DNA from: Phallus indusiatus
Lineage: Eukaryota; Basidiomycota; Agaricomycetes; Phallales; Phallaceae
Direction: 5' to 3'
NCBI GenBank assembly: GCA_027605045.1
Contig: JAQFWX010000184.1
Coordinates: forward strand, 1-62,174
Length of the DNA: 62,174 nt
Shown here piece after piece: positions 46,904 to 59,219 of the stretch (positions are counted from its first letter, which is position 1; every line of letters starts with the position of its first letter). The notes beneath the pieces were generated by a model. The model was not told where the DNA came from. It was given only the letters and a program-made list of their open reading frames with translations, and ran no database searches. A program made the position numbers and the translations under genes.

Positions 46904-49900
46904 ATTACAAAATGACGATCCCATTGACTCCAACCGTGTAAGTTAGTCCGTTTCCGACGGGTCGTCATGTAATTGAATACTCCGAACGACGGATAACATG
47001 GGGTACCTAAATGAGGTATGTGCACACAGTGACCGAAAGAAGGCTGAAACACCTATGTACGCTCGACCTGAACTTGAGATTTGGCTTTCGTATCTGGGAT
47101 CTGATCATATAATGAGCTCTCGAAGTAGATACAGTATACAATGCTAGAACGTCTGTCACGAAACACTTCAAAGACTCATGAATTCCTGTAAACTGAACTT
47201 ACAAATTTCCTGCTTCCTTATCTCTGTCGAAAGTCATGATTTTCCGAAAAATAGATCAACATCGGTACCGGTCCGCTGAGCTCTTGAGAATGATAACTTT
47301 TTATTCATATCCGCTGAGATTTTAATACGTGTGCCTTCTTCAGAATTTGCAAGGTAATAGCTTGAGATATTCGCTTAAATTATTGCCTTCAATAAGCTTT
47401 TTGACAGTAGAACTTCGGGTATTCCCAGTGGGCGATTTTAGACCAGGCCAGATCATCGTCTATAAACACTACAGTCACTTGAATATTTTCTTTCACTTTT
47501 TAGAACGGAGAACATACTCGATCGTATCCAGGTGACAATATTTGTCTCCACTTATGCCAGTAGCTTATTGAAGAAACAAAACCCATCTTGGAGAACGCGT
47601 AGATTCGCACCTCCATCTTCCACATTGTCAACGTGCTATCCCGCCTATCTTTCCGCCTTCAGACTTCAAACTTCAAATTTCAATGAAAAAACGAAAATAT
47701 TGAACATATCTTGATTCTTGGAACACTACTTAGTGACTAGATTGACACTGGGGAGGTTACAGCGCTTGTATTTGGAGCTCCGATTTTCGTTAGACTCGAT
47801 TTTAATTTTCAACCCGCGGACATTGACGCTAAGGAGTTGAGTTTCAGAGAGACCTATTATTTATGTAAGAAAACAAATCGATCATCGATTTCAGTTTCAT
47901 TTCTCATATTAAGCAGGAAGACACGCTTGAAATTTTATTATCTCTTTGACTGCTACCATCCTTCGAGAGTCGTTCACCGACAACGTTGAAATGGCCAAAA
48001 TGATCAGACCCGCTGCCACCGAAGAAGATAAAGCGATTTTTGATCGACTGCTTCAAAAAATATCAGCTGTTGATTCGTATTTTTGCTGTGGCGGAACTCT
48101 CGAATTGACCGACAGGCCTCTGACACTTTACTACAAGTCCGAAACGACTGGTAAACGCAATTGGTAATAAATTAACTCTCCCCGATATCAACCTGTTTTT
48201 TCTTGTTGATATTCCACCATCTAGGCTCGATTTTCACAAATTGTTTGAACAATCAGCAGAAGACCGCCAGACTGCAATAAACGACCTTCTTGAAGTGTGT
48301 GTGCCTGCTCCTCATGGAAGGGGCAATGAGACTGTACTTGATGAGTCTTATCGACTAGCTCGAGAACTCCGTCAAAACGAATTTGCATTGAGCATAGAGC
48401 TCTTAAGCGAAGCTGGTGCGGAGATTTTGACAACAATTAGCTCGTTGACTGCAGGACGATCGGTACTTGCTGAAGGACAAGCTAGCAAAACTATTCAGAA
48501 TCTGACGATGATCCCGCGTTTGTACAAACTCAATGCGTATGCTAAGAACGGCTTCTTCAAATCTCATAGAGATACGCCGAAAGGAAATGACCATGTCGGC
48601 ACACTGATGATTGGTCTTCCCACTTCCTATACAGGTGGTGCATTGCGAGTTAATCATGACGGGAACGAAATTATGTTTGATTGGCACCAACAATGCTCCG
48701 AAGGTTTTAAAGCTCAAGAAAATGACAAGCTGAAGCTTTCGCTCCCTGGGCTTTTCTCTTTTCCGATGTCGAGCACGAAGTTCTGCCCGTAGAATCAGGC
48801 GCGCGGATCACCATTGTCTACGATATTTTCTCTTCTCCGAAAAGAACTCAAGAGCTCGCGGACATGGGATCACTTTTGACTAACATGGACGGGACCACAA
48901 TCCCATTGTATAACGATTTCGTTGCGGCATTGAGGAACCCTTCGTTTCTTATTCAAGGCGCCGAGGTTGCTATTGCGCTTTCGCATTCATATCCCTCGCC
49001 TCGCACGGGGGTAAAATTAACCGACACACAGTTTGCAGAAAGTCTAAAAGGGGTCGATGCAGTTGTATATTGTGCGATGAAAGCGGCAGGGTTTGATGTT
49101 TCCTTGAAGGTTGTTATGAGGGAAGAAGGCTATTATACAGAGTCTATGCTGGAAGGTATTCCGCAAGATGGTTATGACCCGTTAACATACGACGAATATT
49201 CAGACTTGTTTCTGGTTACGTCTGACACCTTCACATACCCTGAAGAAACTATGGAAACAGGCGAAGATGGCGGCATGTATGAGGAGGCCCTCGAGGCCGA
49301 ATTTGGTGTTCGGGCTAGTCCCCAGCTGATGTGTAGGTCCCCTCCAGCCTTTTCTCGCGTCAATGACGGATCTATACTCATTTTTCGGACAGGGGTTAAA
49401 AAACCGAAGGACACGTTCATCAACGCCGGTTCTTATATCGCCTACGCGAACGAGTACTCTGTAGAGTATCTTTATTCCGCAGCTGCGTTCGTACTGAATG
49501 TTCCGCCGTTCGGGGAAAAGTCTCGTGCATTCTAACGTGCAAAACAATGATACGATTCTCGTAGCTATTTTTGAGAAAATAGAATACAATAGAATATACA
49601 ATAAACCTGTCTTATGAACTTTTCGCGTGTCACGAATAGTATCTCTTCCTGGGAGCCTTGATCGCCTTCAAATAGTGGGCCGCTGGTCAAGAGACTCGTG
49701 CCAACTTATTTTCCGTTTTCAATGTGCTTGTCTAAAGGAAGCCGTGAACATTTGAATTGAGAATTACGTTTTCGTTTCGCTTTCCTTAAGCCCATTAATC
49801 GTATGGTGCCAGCGCCAGTTGGGAGTCAGACGCCAATGGCTTTTTTGCCAAACAGTTAAAATAAAGAAGACTCGGAGATTCCTCGAACCACCATCTCTGC

Positions 49901-49910
49901 ATTACAAAAT
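46904..49910 (+). repeat. tandem segmental duplication, unit 1
   Basis: This is the first of two adjoining head-to-tail units of about 3 kb. Both begin ATTACAAAATGAC and end in an ACCRTCTCT sequence. They match over promoter, gene and 3' flank, with scattered substitutions and indels. Confidence 0.85.
47991..49535 (+). CDS. 2OG-Fe(II) oxygenase-like protein, copy 1, frameshifted
   Basis: The protein resembles fungal 2-oxoglutarate/Fe(II)-dependent oxygenases of the prolyl-4-hydroxylase type. Exon 1 (47991-48163) joins exon 2 (from 48235) in phase at KRNWLDFHKLF. The iron-binding HxD is in FFKSHRDTPKG. The distal His and the Arg that binds 2-oxoglutarate would be in VEHEVLPV and GARITIVYD. 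The frame breaks near 48741-48750: this copy has CTCCCTGGG where copy 2 has CTACCCTGGG, one base more. The following frame stays open to FGEKSRAF at 49535. The distal His lies after the break, so the shifted product would be inactive unless the sequence is in error here. A polyadenylation signal AATAAA lies at about 49599. Confidence 0.75.
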
Positions 49911-52830
49911 GACAAACCAATTGACTCCAACCATTTAAGTTAATCCGTTTTCGACGGGTTGTTATGCAGTTGAATACTCCGGACGACGGGTAATAAGATG
50001 GGGTATGTACCTAGTAATGCCTAAATGAGGGATGTGCAGACAGTGACCGAAAGAAGATTGAGAAACACCTACGCTCGACCCAAAATATGTCCGTTCCTTG
50101 AGATTTGTCCCCCATATTTAGGATTTGATCATATTATTCACATGTAATAGACGTCGGGAGAATGTGGTCCCACAATGTGCCGTTAAAGTCTATTTTAACG
50201 TGTTTAAAATGGATGACGTACTCTAAACAGTCGATGTGAATTTACCAACCCGAGAAAACTTGAATACCATTACGCTCAATCTCAGATACGAAATCTTGAA
50301 GCAGATGGCTGAGTATACTAGTACTTGACTAGTACTGGCAGTACTAGACCGTCTCAGTCCCGCCGAAGATGAATACCGATAATTAATTCTGAAACTGACA
50401 TTCCCCTGGTCCTAATATTCATCTTTGTCGGTCACACTTGGCACACAACAATATCCGCTGAGGTTTTCAGACGGGGTAGCTCGAGATTTTCGCCCAAGGT
50501 ATTACCCTCATTGAGCTTTTTTGAAAGCAGAAGGCTATTCTCGGTGAGCTTAGACCACATCACTAGAGCATCGTGTATAAACACTATATTCATTTTATAT
50601 TTATTAACGGAAAACATACTCGACGGTATCCAGCTGACAGTATTCGTACCCAGCAACTTAATGAAGAAACAAAACCTATCTTCAAAGAGAACGCGTAAAT
50701 TCGCTTGTATTTGGAGCTCCGATGATTTTTTGTCTCACTGGCAACTTCCGCATCGGACATTGACTCGCTAAAGGAGTTGAATTTCAGGAAGGCTTGCGTA
50801 TTATTTATGTAAGAAAACATATCGATCATCGATTTCACAGTCGTTCTCATATTTATTTAAACAGGAAAACACGTTTGACATTTATTATCTTTTTGACTGC
50901 TACCATCTTTTGAGAATCATCCACTGACAACATTGAAATGGCCAAAATGATCAGACCCGCTGCCACCGAAGAAGATAAAGCAATTTTCAATCAACTGCTA
51001 CAAAAGATATCAGACGCTGATTCGTATTTCTGCTGTGGCGGATCTTTCGAATTGATCGACAGGCAAAAGCAATTGGTAATAGATAAATCAAGTCTCCTCG
51101 ATATCAAAGTCCATTCACTTCTTTTCTTGTTTGATATGATATTTTACCATCTAGGCTCGATTTTCACAAGCTGTTTGAACAGTCAGCAGAAGACCGCCAG
51201 ACTGCAATAAACGACCTCCTTGAAGTGTGTGTGCCTGCTCCTCATGGAAGGGGCAATGAGACTGTACTTGATGAGTCTTATCGACTAGCTCGAGAACTCC
51301 GTCAAAACGAATTTGCGTTTAGCATAGAGCTCTTAAGCGAAGTTGGTGTGGAGATTTTGACAACTATTAGCTCGTTGGCTGCAGGACGATCGGTACTTGC
51401 TGAAGGACAAGCTAGCAAAACTATTCAAAATCTGACGATGATCCCGCGTTTGTACAAACTCAATGCGTATGCTAAGAACGGCTTCTTCAAATCTCATAGA
51501 GATACACCGAAAGGGAGTAATCATGTCGGTACACTGATGATCGGTCTTCCCACTGCCTATGAAGGCGGTGCATTGCGAGTTAATCATGAAGGGAACGAAA
51601 TTATGTTTGATTGGCATCAACAATGCTCCGAAGCTTTCGAAGTCCAAGAAAATAACAAGCTGAAGCTTTCGCTACCCTGGGCTTTTCTCTTTTCCGATGT
51701 CGAGCACGAAGTTCTGCCCGTAAAATCAGGCACACGTGTCACCGTTGCCTACGATATCTTCTTTTCTTCAACAAGAATGCTCGAGCTCGGGGAAATGGAG
51801 CCGATTGTGACCAACATGGAAGGAACAACGACCCCGTTGTATAACGATTTTGTGGCGGCATTGCGGAACCCTTCGTTCCTTAGTCAAGGTGCTGAGGTCG
51901 CTATTGCGCTCTCACATTCATACCCCTTGCCTCGCACAGGAGGAAAAATATCCTGGATGGAGTTTGCAGAAAATCTAAAAGGGATCGATGCAGTTGTATA
52001 TCGTGCGATGAAAGCCGCAGGGTTTCTCGTTTACTTGAATGCTGTTATGGTGCGAGAAACCGACGACCGCGAGTCTGTACTGGCAGGTGTTCCGCAAGAT
52101 GGTTATGACCCGATATTATATACGGACGAAGATTCAGACACCGTCGAGTTTCTGATCACATCCTACACCTTTAAGTTTAATGTGAATGGGATAGATACGG
52201 GCGAAGATGAAGAGATGTATGATGAGATTCTCAAGGGCGATTTTGGTGTTCGGGCTAGTCCTCAGCTTATGTGTAGGTCGTCTCCAGCCTTTTCGCGTGT
52301 CAGTGGTTTAAACTCATCTTTCGGACAGGGGTTAAAAAACCGCGCGGCACATTCATCGACGCTGGTTCTTATATCGCATACTCAAACGAGAGTACTATGG
52401 AGTATTTTTATTCCGCGGCTGCGTTCGTACTGGATGTCCCACCGTTCGGAAAAAGGTCTCGTGCGTTCTAACGTGCAAAATAATGATATGAATTTCAATA
52501 TCTTGTAGCTACTTGAGGAAATAGAACACAATAGAATATGCAATAAACCTGTCTTGTGAACTTTTCGCCCGTCATGAATAGTAGTATCTCTCTCTGGGAG
52601 CGATCGGACCGCTGGTCAAGAGACTCGTGCCAACTTATTTGCCGTTTTCAATGTGTCCGATAAACTTGTATAAAGGAGGTCTTGAGCATTTGAATTGAGA
52701 ATTTCGTTTTTGTTTCGCTTTCTTCGAGCCCGTTAATCGCATGGTGCCAGCTGGAGCCAGACAACAATAGCTTTGTTGCCAAACAATTAAAATAAAGAAG
52801 ACTCGAAGATTGCTCGAGCCACCGTCTCTT
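49911..52830 (+). repeat. tandem segmental duplication, unit 2
   Basis: The second unit, directly abutting unit 1. A small cluster of direct ACTAGTACT repeats (about 50317-50350) is present here and not obvious in unit 1. Confidence 0.85.
50938..52470 (+). pseudogene. 2OG-Fe(II) oxygenase-like protein, copy 2, broken at both ends
   Basis: The central part (51175-52300) is open and keeps HRDTPKG, WAFLFSDVEHEV and SGTRVTVAYD, so its catalytic core is intact. Two lesions are visible against copy 1. In exon 1, near 51065, about 35 bases are missing, so the reading frame no longer matches that of exon 2. Near 52303-52320 a 4-base length difference shifts the carboxy end, replacing the expected FGKRSRAF-type ending (still visible in another frame up to 52470). 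Copy 1 is intact at both of these places but broken in the middle. Confidence 0.75.
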
Positions 52831-53081
52831 CCTTTATCCACATGCCTATGTACTCATTGTCCACAGCTCGTGTTCAAGTGAATTGCAGTTGGCAAGTTGC
52901 AACTGCCAAGGTTTGGCCATTTCAACAAGCGCCGGGAAATCGCACGATTCAAGCTGAGATTAGTCAGCGTCAGGTAACCCTTTCAATTCACTCACAACAA
53001 CGGACACTCAACGCCGCCGATTTACCTTGGTTCTTTCGCATGCATTGTTCATAAATTGCATATAATATTCTCTCCTCAACT

Positions 53082-56000
53082 ATGATGGCAAGTCCGCTAC
53101 CGGCACCGAGTTCAGGCTCTTCCAGTCCCGCCATGTCCGAGCTTCGTCTCAACAACGCTCCGAAATCCATCGACGATCTCACCGTTGCATTACAGAATTT
53201 TGCAGGAACGAGATCTTCATCACCCGACATTTCATCATTGGAATGCTGCTGTCAAAAGGCTACTTGTGCGCATCTAACAGCATGGAAGAATGTCAAAGCA
53301 AAGCTTGAAAGTCGACTTGTTCTGAGTGCAGGTGAGTCTTAATTTGTTGTCGCGCGATAATTGGCTTTGGCTCACGGTCCATTGTTCAACAGAAGTCGGA
53401 CAGGCTTTGTTGCAGAGATATGAGGCCTATGCCAAAAGGCAGGATGCCGTACTATCCCGTCAAGTACGTTCGTGAAGTGGTGACGTGTGTTCTTTTCACT
53501 TAACCGACATGGAATATACAGGCCAGCGTAGCGTCATTAGATGCACCGACTTTTGAAAACCCACAACAACATATCGAGAGTCTAACAAGCAGGCTGGTCA
53601 CCCTCGCTGAAGAGAACTCCATCATGGAATCAGTGCGTTCACAGTTCATCTTTGTTCAACCATGCATCAATGTCTCACCATGTTTTGTTATTATATTAGC
53701 GGATTCAAGAGCTTATAATCAAGACAGAGTTATCTGACGCGACCACACGCGCACTACAACAAGAGCTGCACGACGCGCGCACAAACGTTAATAAGCTGAC
53801 AGCACAACACTCGAGATCGGCGGGATGGGAGTTTCGGCTTTCTCAGTTGACTCAAGAGCGTGATGATGTCCGTCAAGAAAGAGATGCTGCTGTTGGACGT
53901 GCAAGATCAGCTGAGATGCGGGCAAGAGCTAATGCGGATAATGCCGGTAAGCAAAGATTGTCTATCATGATGGCACTAAATTTGTAATGACCCTGATTGC
54001 TTTGCGCCGTCTAGGAAACCTTCAACGTGAGGTCAATGCACTGAGAGAAGAATTGGCGGCACTGCGTGCGTCAAGAACCGATTTTTCTCAGGCCGTCTTA
54101 GAGGAGGCCAAATCTCGACTTGAAATTCTCCGTCGTTCATTAAATGTTTCCGATTCTTTCACCCATGCACAGACCGCCCGGATACTTGAGACCCTAGTAG
54201 CTGACAACGAAGCTTTGAAAAAGGACGTCTCTGAGCTGAACATGCTCCTTGATGAAGCCAGAGACGAACTTTCAGAGGCGAGAGAGAAATGGGATGAAGA
54301 AACCCGCGTTCACACTTTTGTACGTACAACTTCCTTTTTGTTTTTCTAGTTTCTTTGAAGCACGCTGTTAACGCATGTCATACTTTCCTTATTAGGACGA
54401 TACCCTTGATTTTGGGATGCGCTATCCGCAAGATAAATCCGTTCAGACGGACAGCCTTCTGCCTTCCAATAGTAACCATCTTTCCCACCCTCACACTACC
54501 TTCGCCCTTCCTTCTCCTAGGCCCTCCGTTCTCGCTGTAGAAAGTATAGGATCCAGCCACTCTGATACCTCTTCAATCCTTCAACCTGATAAGGACAAGC
54601 CTTTGAATGGAGCGGTATCATCGCAATTCAGCCACGATCACAACAACAACGTGCCTCCTCGTCCTCTAGGAACTGGGTCAACCTCAAACCCGAATACAAA
54701 CGCCACCACTCCACTGTCACCAGGCCAAGCGCCAAGTCAGATTGGGACCAACAATTTCTCCGCACATGATTCAGAGCCAATTACGCTCTTGACGAACGCT
54801 TTATCGAGTATCTTGACGCGGCTTTTACAGTGTGATGCTCGAACTCTAACGCTCCGTCTGCGAAAGCAACATGTCTTATCTGGTGCCGCTGATCCACGGA
54901 GTGTCAGTCAAGCGACGATAAAGAATATATTGAACGACGTCGCGGCTCTCAAACTGGGGAGAGATAGCGGGCTGAAATGGAAAGTCACACGTGGAGAGGT
55001 GAAAGCAATTCTCAGGCTTTTCAAACAGATTTTCGAACTCGCGTGTGCGATGCGGGTGACGCTTAATGAAGTGATCTTTGAACCGTCGATTGCACATCGA
55101 CTGAAAAAGGAAGCACTTGCGACTGATAACAACAACAATAATGCGAATGGTAGTGATGCTGCCACCGGGAATGCTTCTTTTTCTTCTGGGTGGATTCAAA
55201 GATTGTTCGGACAGAGCGGGTTGACGACGTTGACAGCATCATCATCTTTTGGCTCCGGTACCGCGGGTGGGCACTTCGCGTCCTCTTCTGCTTCGAATAG
55301 TGCTGAGCTACGGCACCCGGTCCCGCAACGACCTAGCGCTAAACTGGCACCTGCCATCGGGGCGTCTTCTATGACAGTTAGCGTCGTCGGACCGGACGCG
55401 CGACATGGTTTGGTTTCTGCAGACGACGTCTTGCGTGCGGCTAGCCCACCTAGTGCTTTGTCGCGAGCTGCTGGAGTCATTAGTCCCAGCAATGGACCCG
55501 CTGGCGGTGCTGCACCTATAGTTCATGCTCCTACACCGCGAAGTCTCAGTCTCATGGGTATATTCGCGGGTGCGCCCATTCCAAATCCGGATGAAAGATG
55601 GGTAGTTTTGCCTCGCATCAAACCCGATGATTCCGACGTTAAGGCAAGTGGGAGTAACAAGGATAGAGATACGAGGGACGTAGCGCTCAATCAGGAGAAA
55701 GAGAAAGAGAAGAGGGAGTACCCAGACAAGTTTAGACAACTTCGCGGGGCGTTTTCCAATATTTCACTCGGTCGTTCTGCAGCTGCTAGTCTCGTTTACG
55801 GATCTGGATCTGGGAAACCAAGAGCTTATACATCGGCGCAGCAGCAAGCGCAGGTACCGCCTTATTTGGGTGTTAATACACACGACCATCCTCACTCGTC
55901 TCATCGTTCAACTGAATTCCAAGAGCCGCTTTTACAACGTACTCTACGCACGCGTGGTTTGTCGGATTCATCTATTAGGACAACGTTTCTGAAGGGAGAA

Positions 56001-56366
56001 CCACAACAACAAAGTCCTCTCGACAATGAAGATCTCGAAGAAGATATTGGTACACCCGGTCCATTGAACAACAATAACAAGAATAGCACGAACGGCCGGC
56101 GTCATCAGCATCATCAACAACATCAGCTGCCAACAACGTTTGTCTCGCCTTCGTCTATGACACCTACACCCGCGTCTTCATTTACTGCGTCTCCGCCTCG
56201 TGCGATCCCGATGCAGCGGCCTTCGTCAGCTCGCCCGGGAGGTATGCGTAATAGTTTTGTCCCATCCTCGTGGGTCGAGTCGGGCGTGCTTAATGGTATG
56301 AGGGATGATAGTCCCATTCACAATGCCACATGGGCTAGGAGAGCCGTTGAAGGGAGGGATTATTGA
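53082..56366 (+). CDS. coiled-coil protein, possible Mto2-like microtubule organiser factor
   Basis: Six exons join in phase: 53082-53331, 53393-53463, 53522-53632, 53700-53946, 54015-54319, 54396-56366, giving about 984 residues. ATG codons at 53082 and 53085 are both in frame. Residues about 100-340 are a long coiled coil (LREELAALRAS, ELNMLLDEARDELSEAREKW). It is followed by a Ser/Pro-rich stretch and then a helical block at about 55 kb (SSILTRLLQCDARTLTLRLR, AILRLFKQIFELACAMRVTL). This block recalls a segment I associate with basidiomycete proteins annotated as microtubule-organiser Mto2-like, but that link is from memory and weak. The last third is low-complexity (poly-Asn, poly-Ser, His/Gln runs). 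There is no signal peptide and no enzyme motif. Confidence 0.75.
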
Positions 56367-59135
56367 TTTACTGACTTAGGTTTTCGAAGAATATGGCCCA
56401 TATGGTCTATGAAGATGAGTTTTTTGTTTTGTTTTTCTTTTCTTTTCTGGTATGACGATGTCATCGCACATGGACCGTGGTAGTACATAATGTGTATGAT
56501 ATATTCACTTGCTGTTATTTTCAAATTTTTCTGGCGTTCTTGTTCTGACACTTTTGATTTTCATTCATCTTTTTTGTCGCGTATCCATTTCTTTGATGGT
56601 CTCTTTTACTTTTCACTTCTATTTTCAGTGATCAACCAAGCTGTACAATCATGTATCAATAGTATATACATTTATCAGTACATTAACAATAAAGATATCA
56701 TCATTCCTGCATCATTCCTGCATCGATATACCGGTGTCGCAAATAGAAAAAGGTTTTCACGCAAATAGGATCACATCCCCACGTGTACGTACGTCGCACG
56801 GATCCCCTTTATTATTAGCAGTAAATACCCTTTTTTGAGTGTAAAGTTTGTACCAAACATGCACAGCACTGGCAGGTCCGCAAAACGGTAGTCCGACACC
56901 CTCACTTGCGCAAAGCTCTCTCCTTCTCTTCTTTTTTTTCTTCGTGAAAGGATCCGGACTCGGACTCCCATATGGTGTATACACACGTGGCGTACATGTA
57001 CTATGAAGAGATGCATATTTTTGCGAGATCTTACGGGGTTTATCACAAATTTGCGGCTCAAATGAACTTCCTTTCCGTCTAATAATAATACATTAAAATT
57101 ATTGACATAAATGAGGGTACAATTTACAGTATCCACTGATCCCCCTATTTTTTGTTTTGCATTTTTTTTTCTTTTGTCGTAATAATCTACACTCCACTGA
57201 ATTTTCAAATTCACATAGTTCTCAGCGCTGACATCTCGGAAACACACGGGAACTGATGTCGTGTCTCACCAGATGTTCTAGCAAATTTTACACTGACATT
57301 GCCAAAATGAGATGATATGCCCTCAATAAGGAAAATATCTGTTCGGATTTTTTAGGGTAAAAAAAAAAATAGTCGCTGTCAAAACGCGAGGCAGACTGGC
57401 TTCCTCGGGTCCCGATGAGATAATCAGATGATGGTCAAGTTTCCCAACCTTGCCAACCAGACTTGACCTCGTTTGCAAGAAAACCTAATTCATATATCTC
57501 AACAAACAATCAAAAAATTCGTTTTAGGCGTCGTATCGGGGGATTTGATCAGCCTTTGCTTCTAGCTGTGTCTAACGAATGATCAAACCTTCAAAGCAAG
57601 CCCGCCTAATCCAGCACTTTGCCCTTCAGCTTCAGAAAATGAAGTACAAGCCATAGCGAATCGTCTTCATTTTTCGGCCACTACCACCCGTAGCTCCAAT
57701 ATCACTGGCGCGCGCCAAGATGGTTACTATATTACAGAAGCCTTCTTTATGGATAGCAAAAGAAGAAGCGGTCAGTAGAATAAATTAGATTTGCATGAGT
57801 TATTTTGGGAAATTCCTCTCGTCCGACTTCCTCGTTCCTGAACGTGATAGTCGGGTAATTGTGGCAGATCAAATAAGCGGGCTGGCTCTGGCTAGCTTTG
57901 GTCAAAAGGTCTATGACGCACTGCTGTTTGCACAACGTCATTTTGCGTCATTAACGTGATATGATTGTCAAAGAGGAAGAAATCTGGAGAAAGTACCTGG
58001 TGATAATGGGATGATCCGATCATGGATTTTTTGACGCTCTTCAAACAAGCCTCAAGGACTTCAGCCACCGGAAACAGATATTAAAAATATAAGAGAGGTG
58101 GTTTGGTATTTTTACTTAAATGAAAATTCTTGCCAGTAATCTGAGCATTCCAAGAGGATTTCGGATGTTATTAATTTCTCAGTTCAAAAAGAAGCGGACC
58201 GCGTGTGCGACGATTTTGCAAGAGTGACTGAGGTCCGAGTTCGTGATATTTGCTGGATCAGTGGCAAGTGCCTGGGACCAACCTACCGGTCCAAAGAATC
58301 CTCCCATCACTATCACTGATCACATAAAGGCATATTACCTAACCGTATTACCTAAACGGCATTCTCCTTCAAACTCGTGTACTCCGACAATTTCATATAT
58401 CAATATTATCATATCACAGCTTAATTCATCATGTATGACTCATGAAACAAAGAATAGATTGCGCAAATATTCTACCGAATGAGGTGCTGCAGGCTCATCT
58501 GACATTCAACTCGAACTTTTATTCCAAAGTTGGGTTAGTTTGATTCCGCGCATAAACCGGCGGAGTTTCGAACCGATCGCTGAACTTGAATACTGGGAAT
58601 TTGGCGTGACTAGGGCGTGTCTAGGCTCTTCGGAACTTCAAAAAAAAAACGCAACAACAAACCAACAGACGTCAAAGCGTTTCCCTCGAAAAGTTGCAAG
58701 ATACACTTCCCACAACTCACTACCATATACTTTGCTGAATGGCGGGAACTACGTGCTATGTCTTCGACTTAAACTTTGCGTAAAGCAGTACCACACAGGT
58801 AATAGGACGCTTTCTTGTCTTCATCAACAGCCTCACCTTCTTCTCTGTCACAATTTTCCCGAAGGTTGGAGAGGAGTCAAGCCCAGATGCATACCCGAAT
58901 CGTGATGTACGCTGTTAAAATTTCCCGTGGTGGAGCTGAAAGGTACCTTTGAGTACCTGTTGTCTTTTGCCTTGGTGTTTCTTCTAAAGAACCGGTGTCA
59001 GTCTAAAATCCAATTGGTTGAATACGTCGAAAACGCAACAATGTTCGTCATCGTCATTCCCGACCACCATAAACAAACAAGGCAAGACAAAGACAACAAG
59101 CAAACAGACTACTCGAACCGGGCTCGAGGAAAACG
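56367..59135. other. gene-poor region
   Basis: No gene could be supported in about 2.8 kb. The first 800 bp are T-rich and likely include the 3' UTR of the coiled-coil gene. Open frames at 58243-58482 and 58540-58905 start with non-ATG codons and carry no motif. Confidence 0.4.
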
Positions 59136-59142
59136 TATAAAT
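59136..59142 (+). promoter_or_regulatory. TATA box of the repeat-protein gene
   Basis: TATAAAT lies 78 bp upstream of the ATG at 59220, within a short leader. Confidence 0.5.
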
Positions 59143-59219
59143 GCAGCACCCAAGTCGCCATTCTAGTCCCCATCGACATCCGATCTTCTGTTCTCTTCAC
59201 TCGACTAGCTCAGTTAACA

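Noticed and set aside
58243..58905. Two plus-strand frames between the coiled-coil and repeat-protein genes
   Set aside because: Both begin at non-ATG codons, show no motif and cannot be joined by plausible introns.
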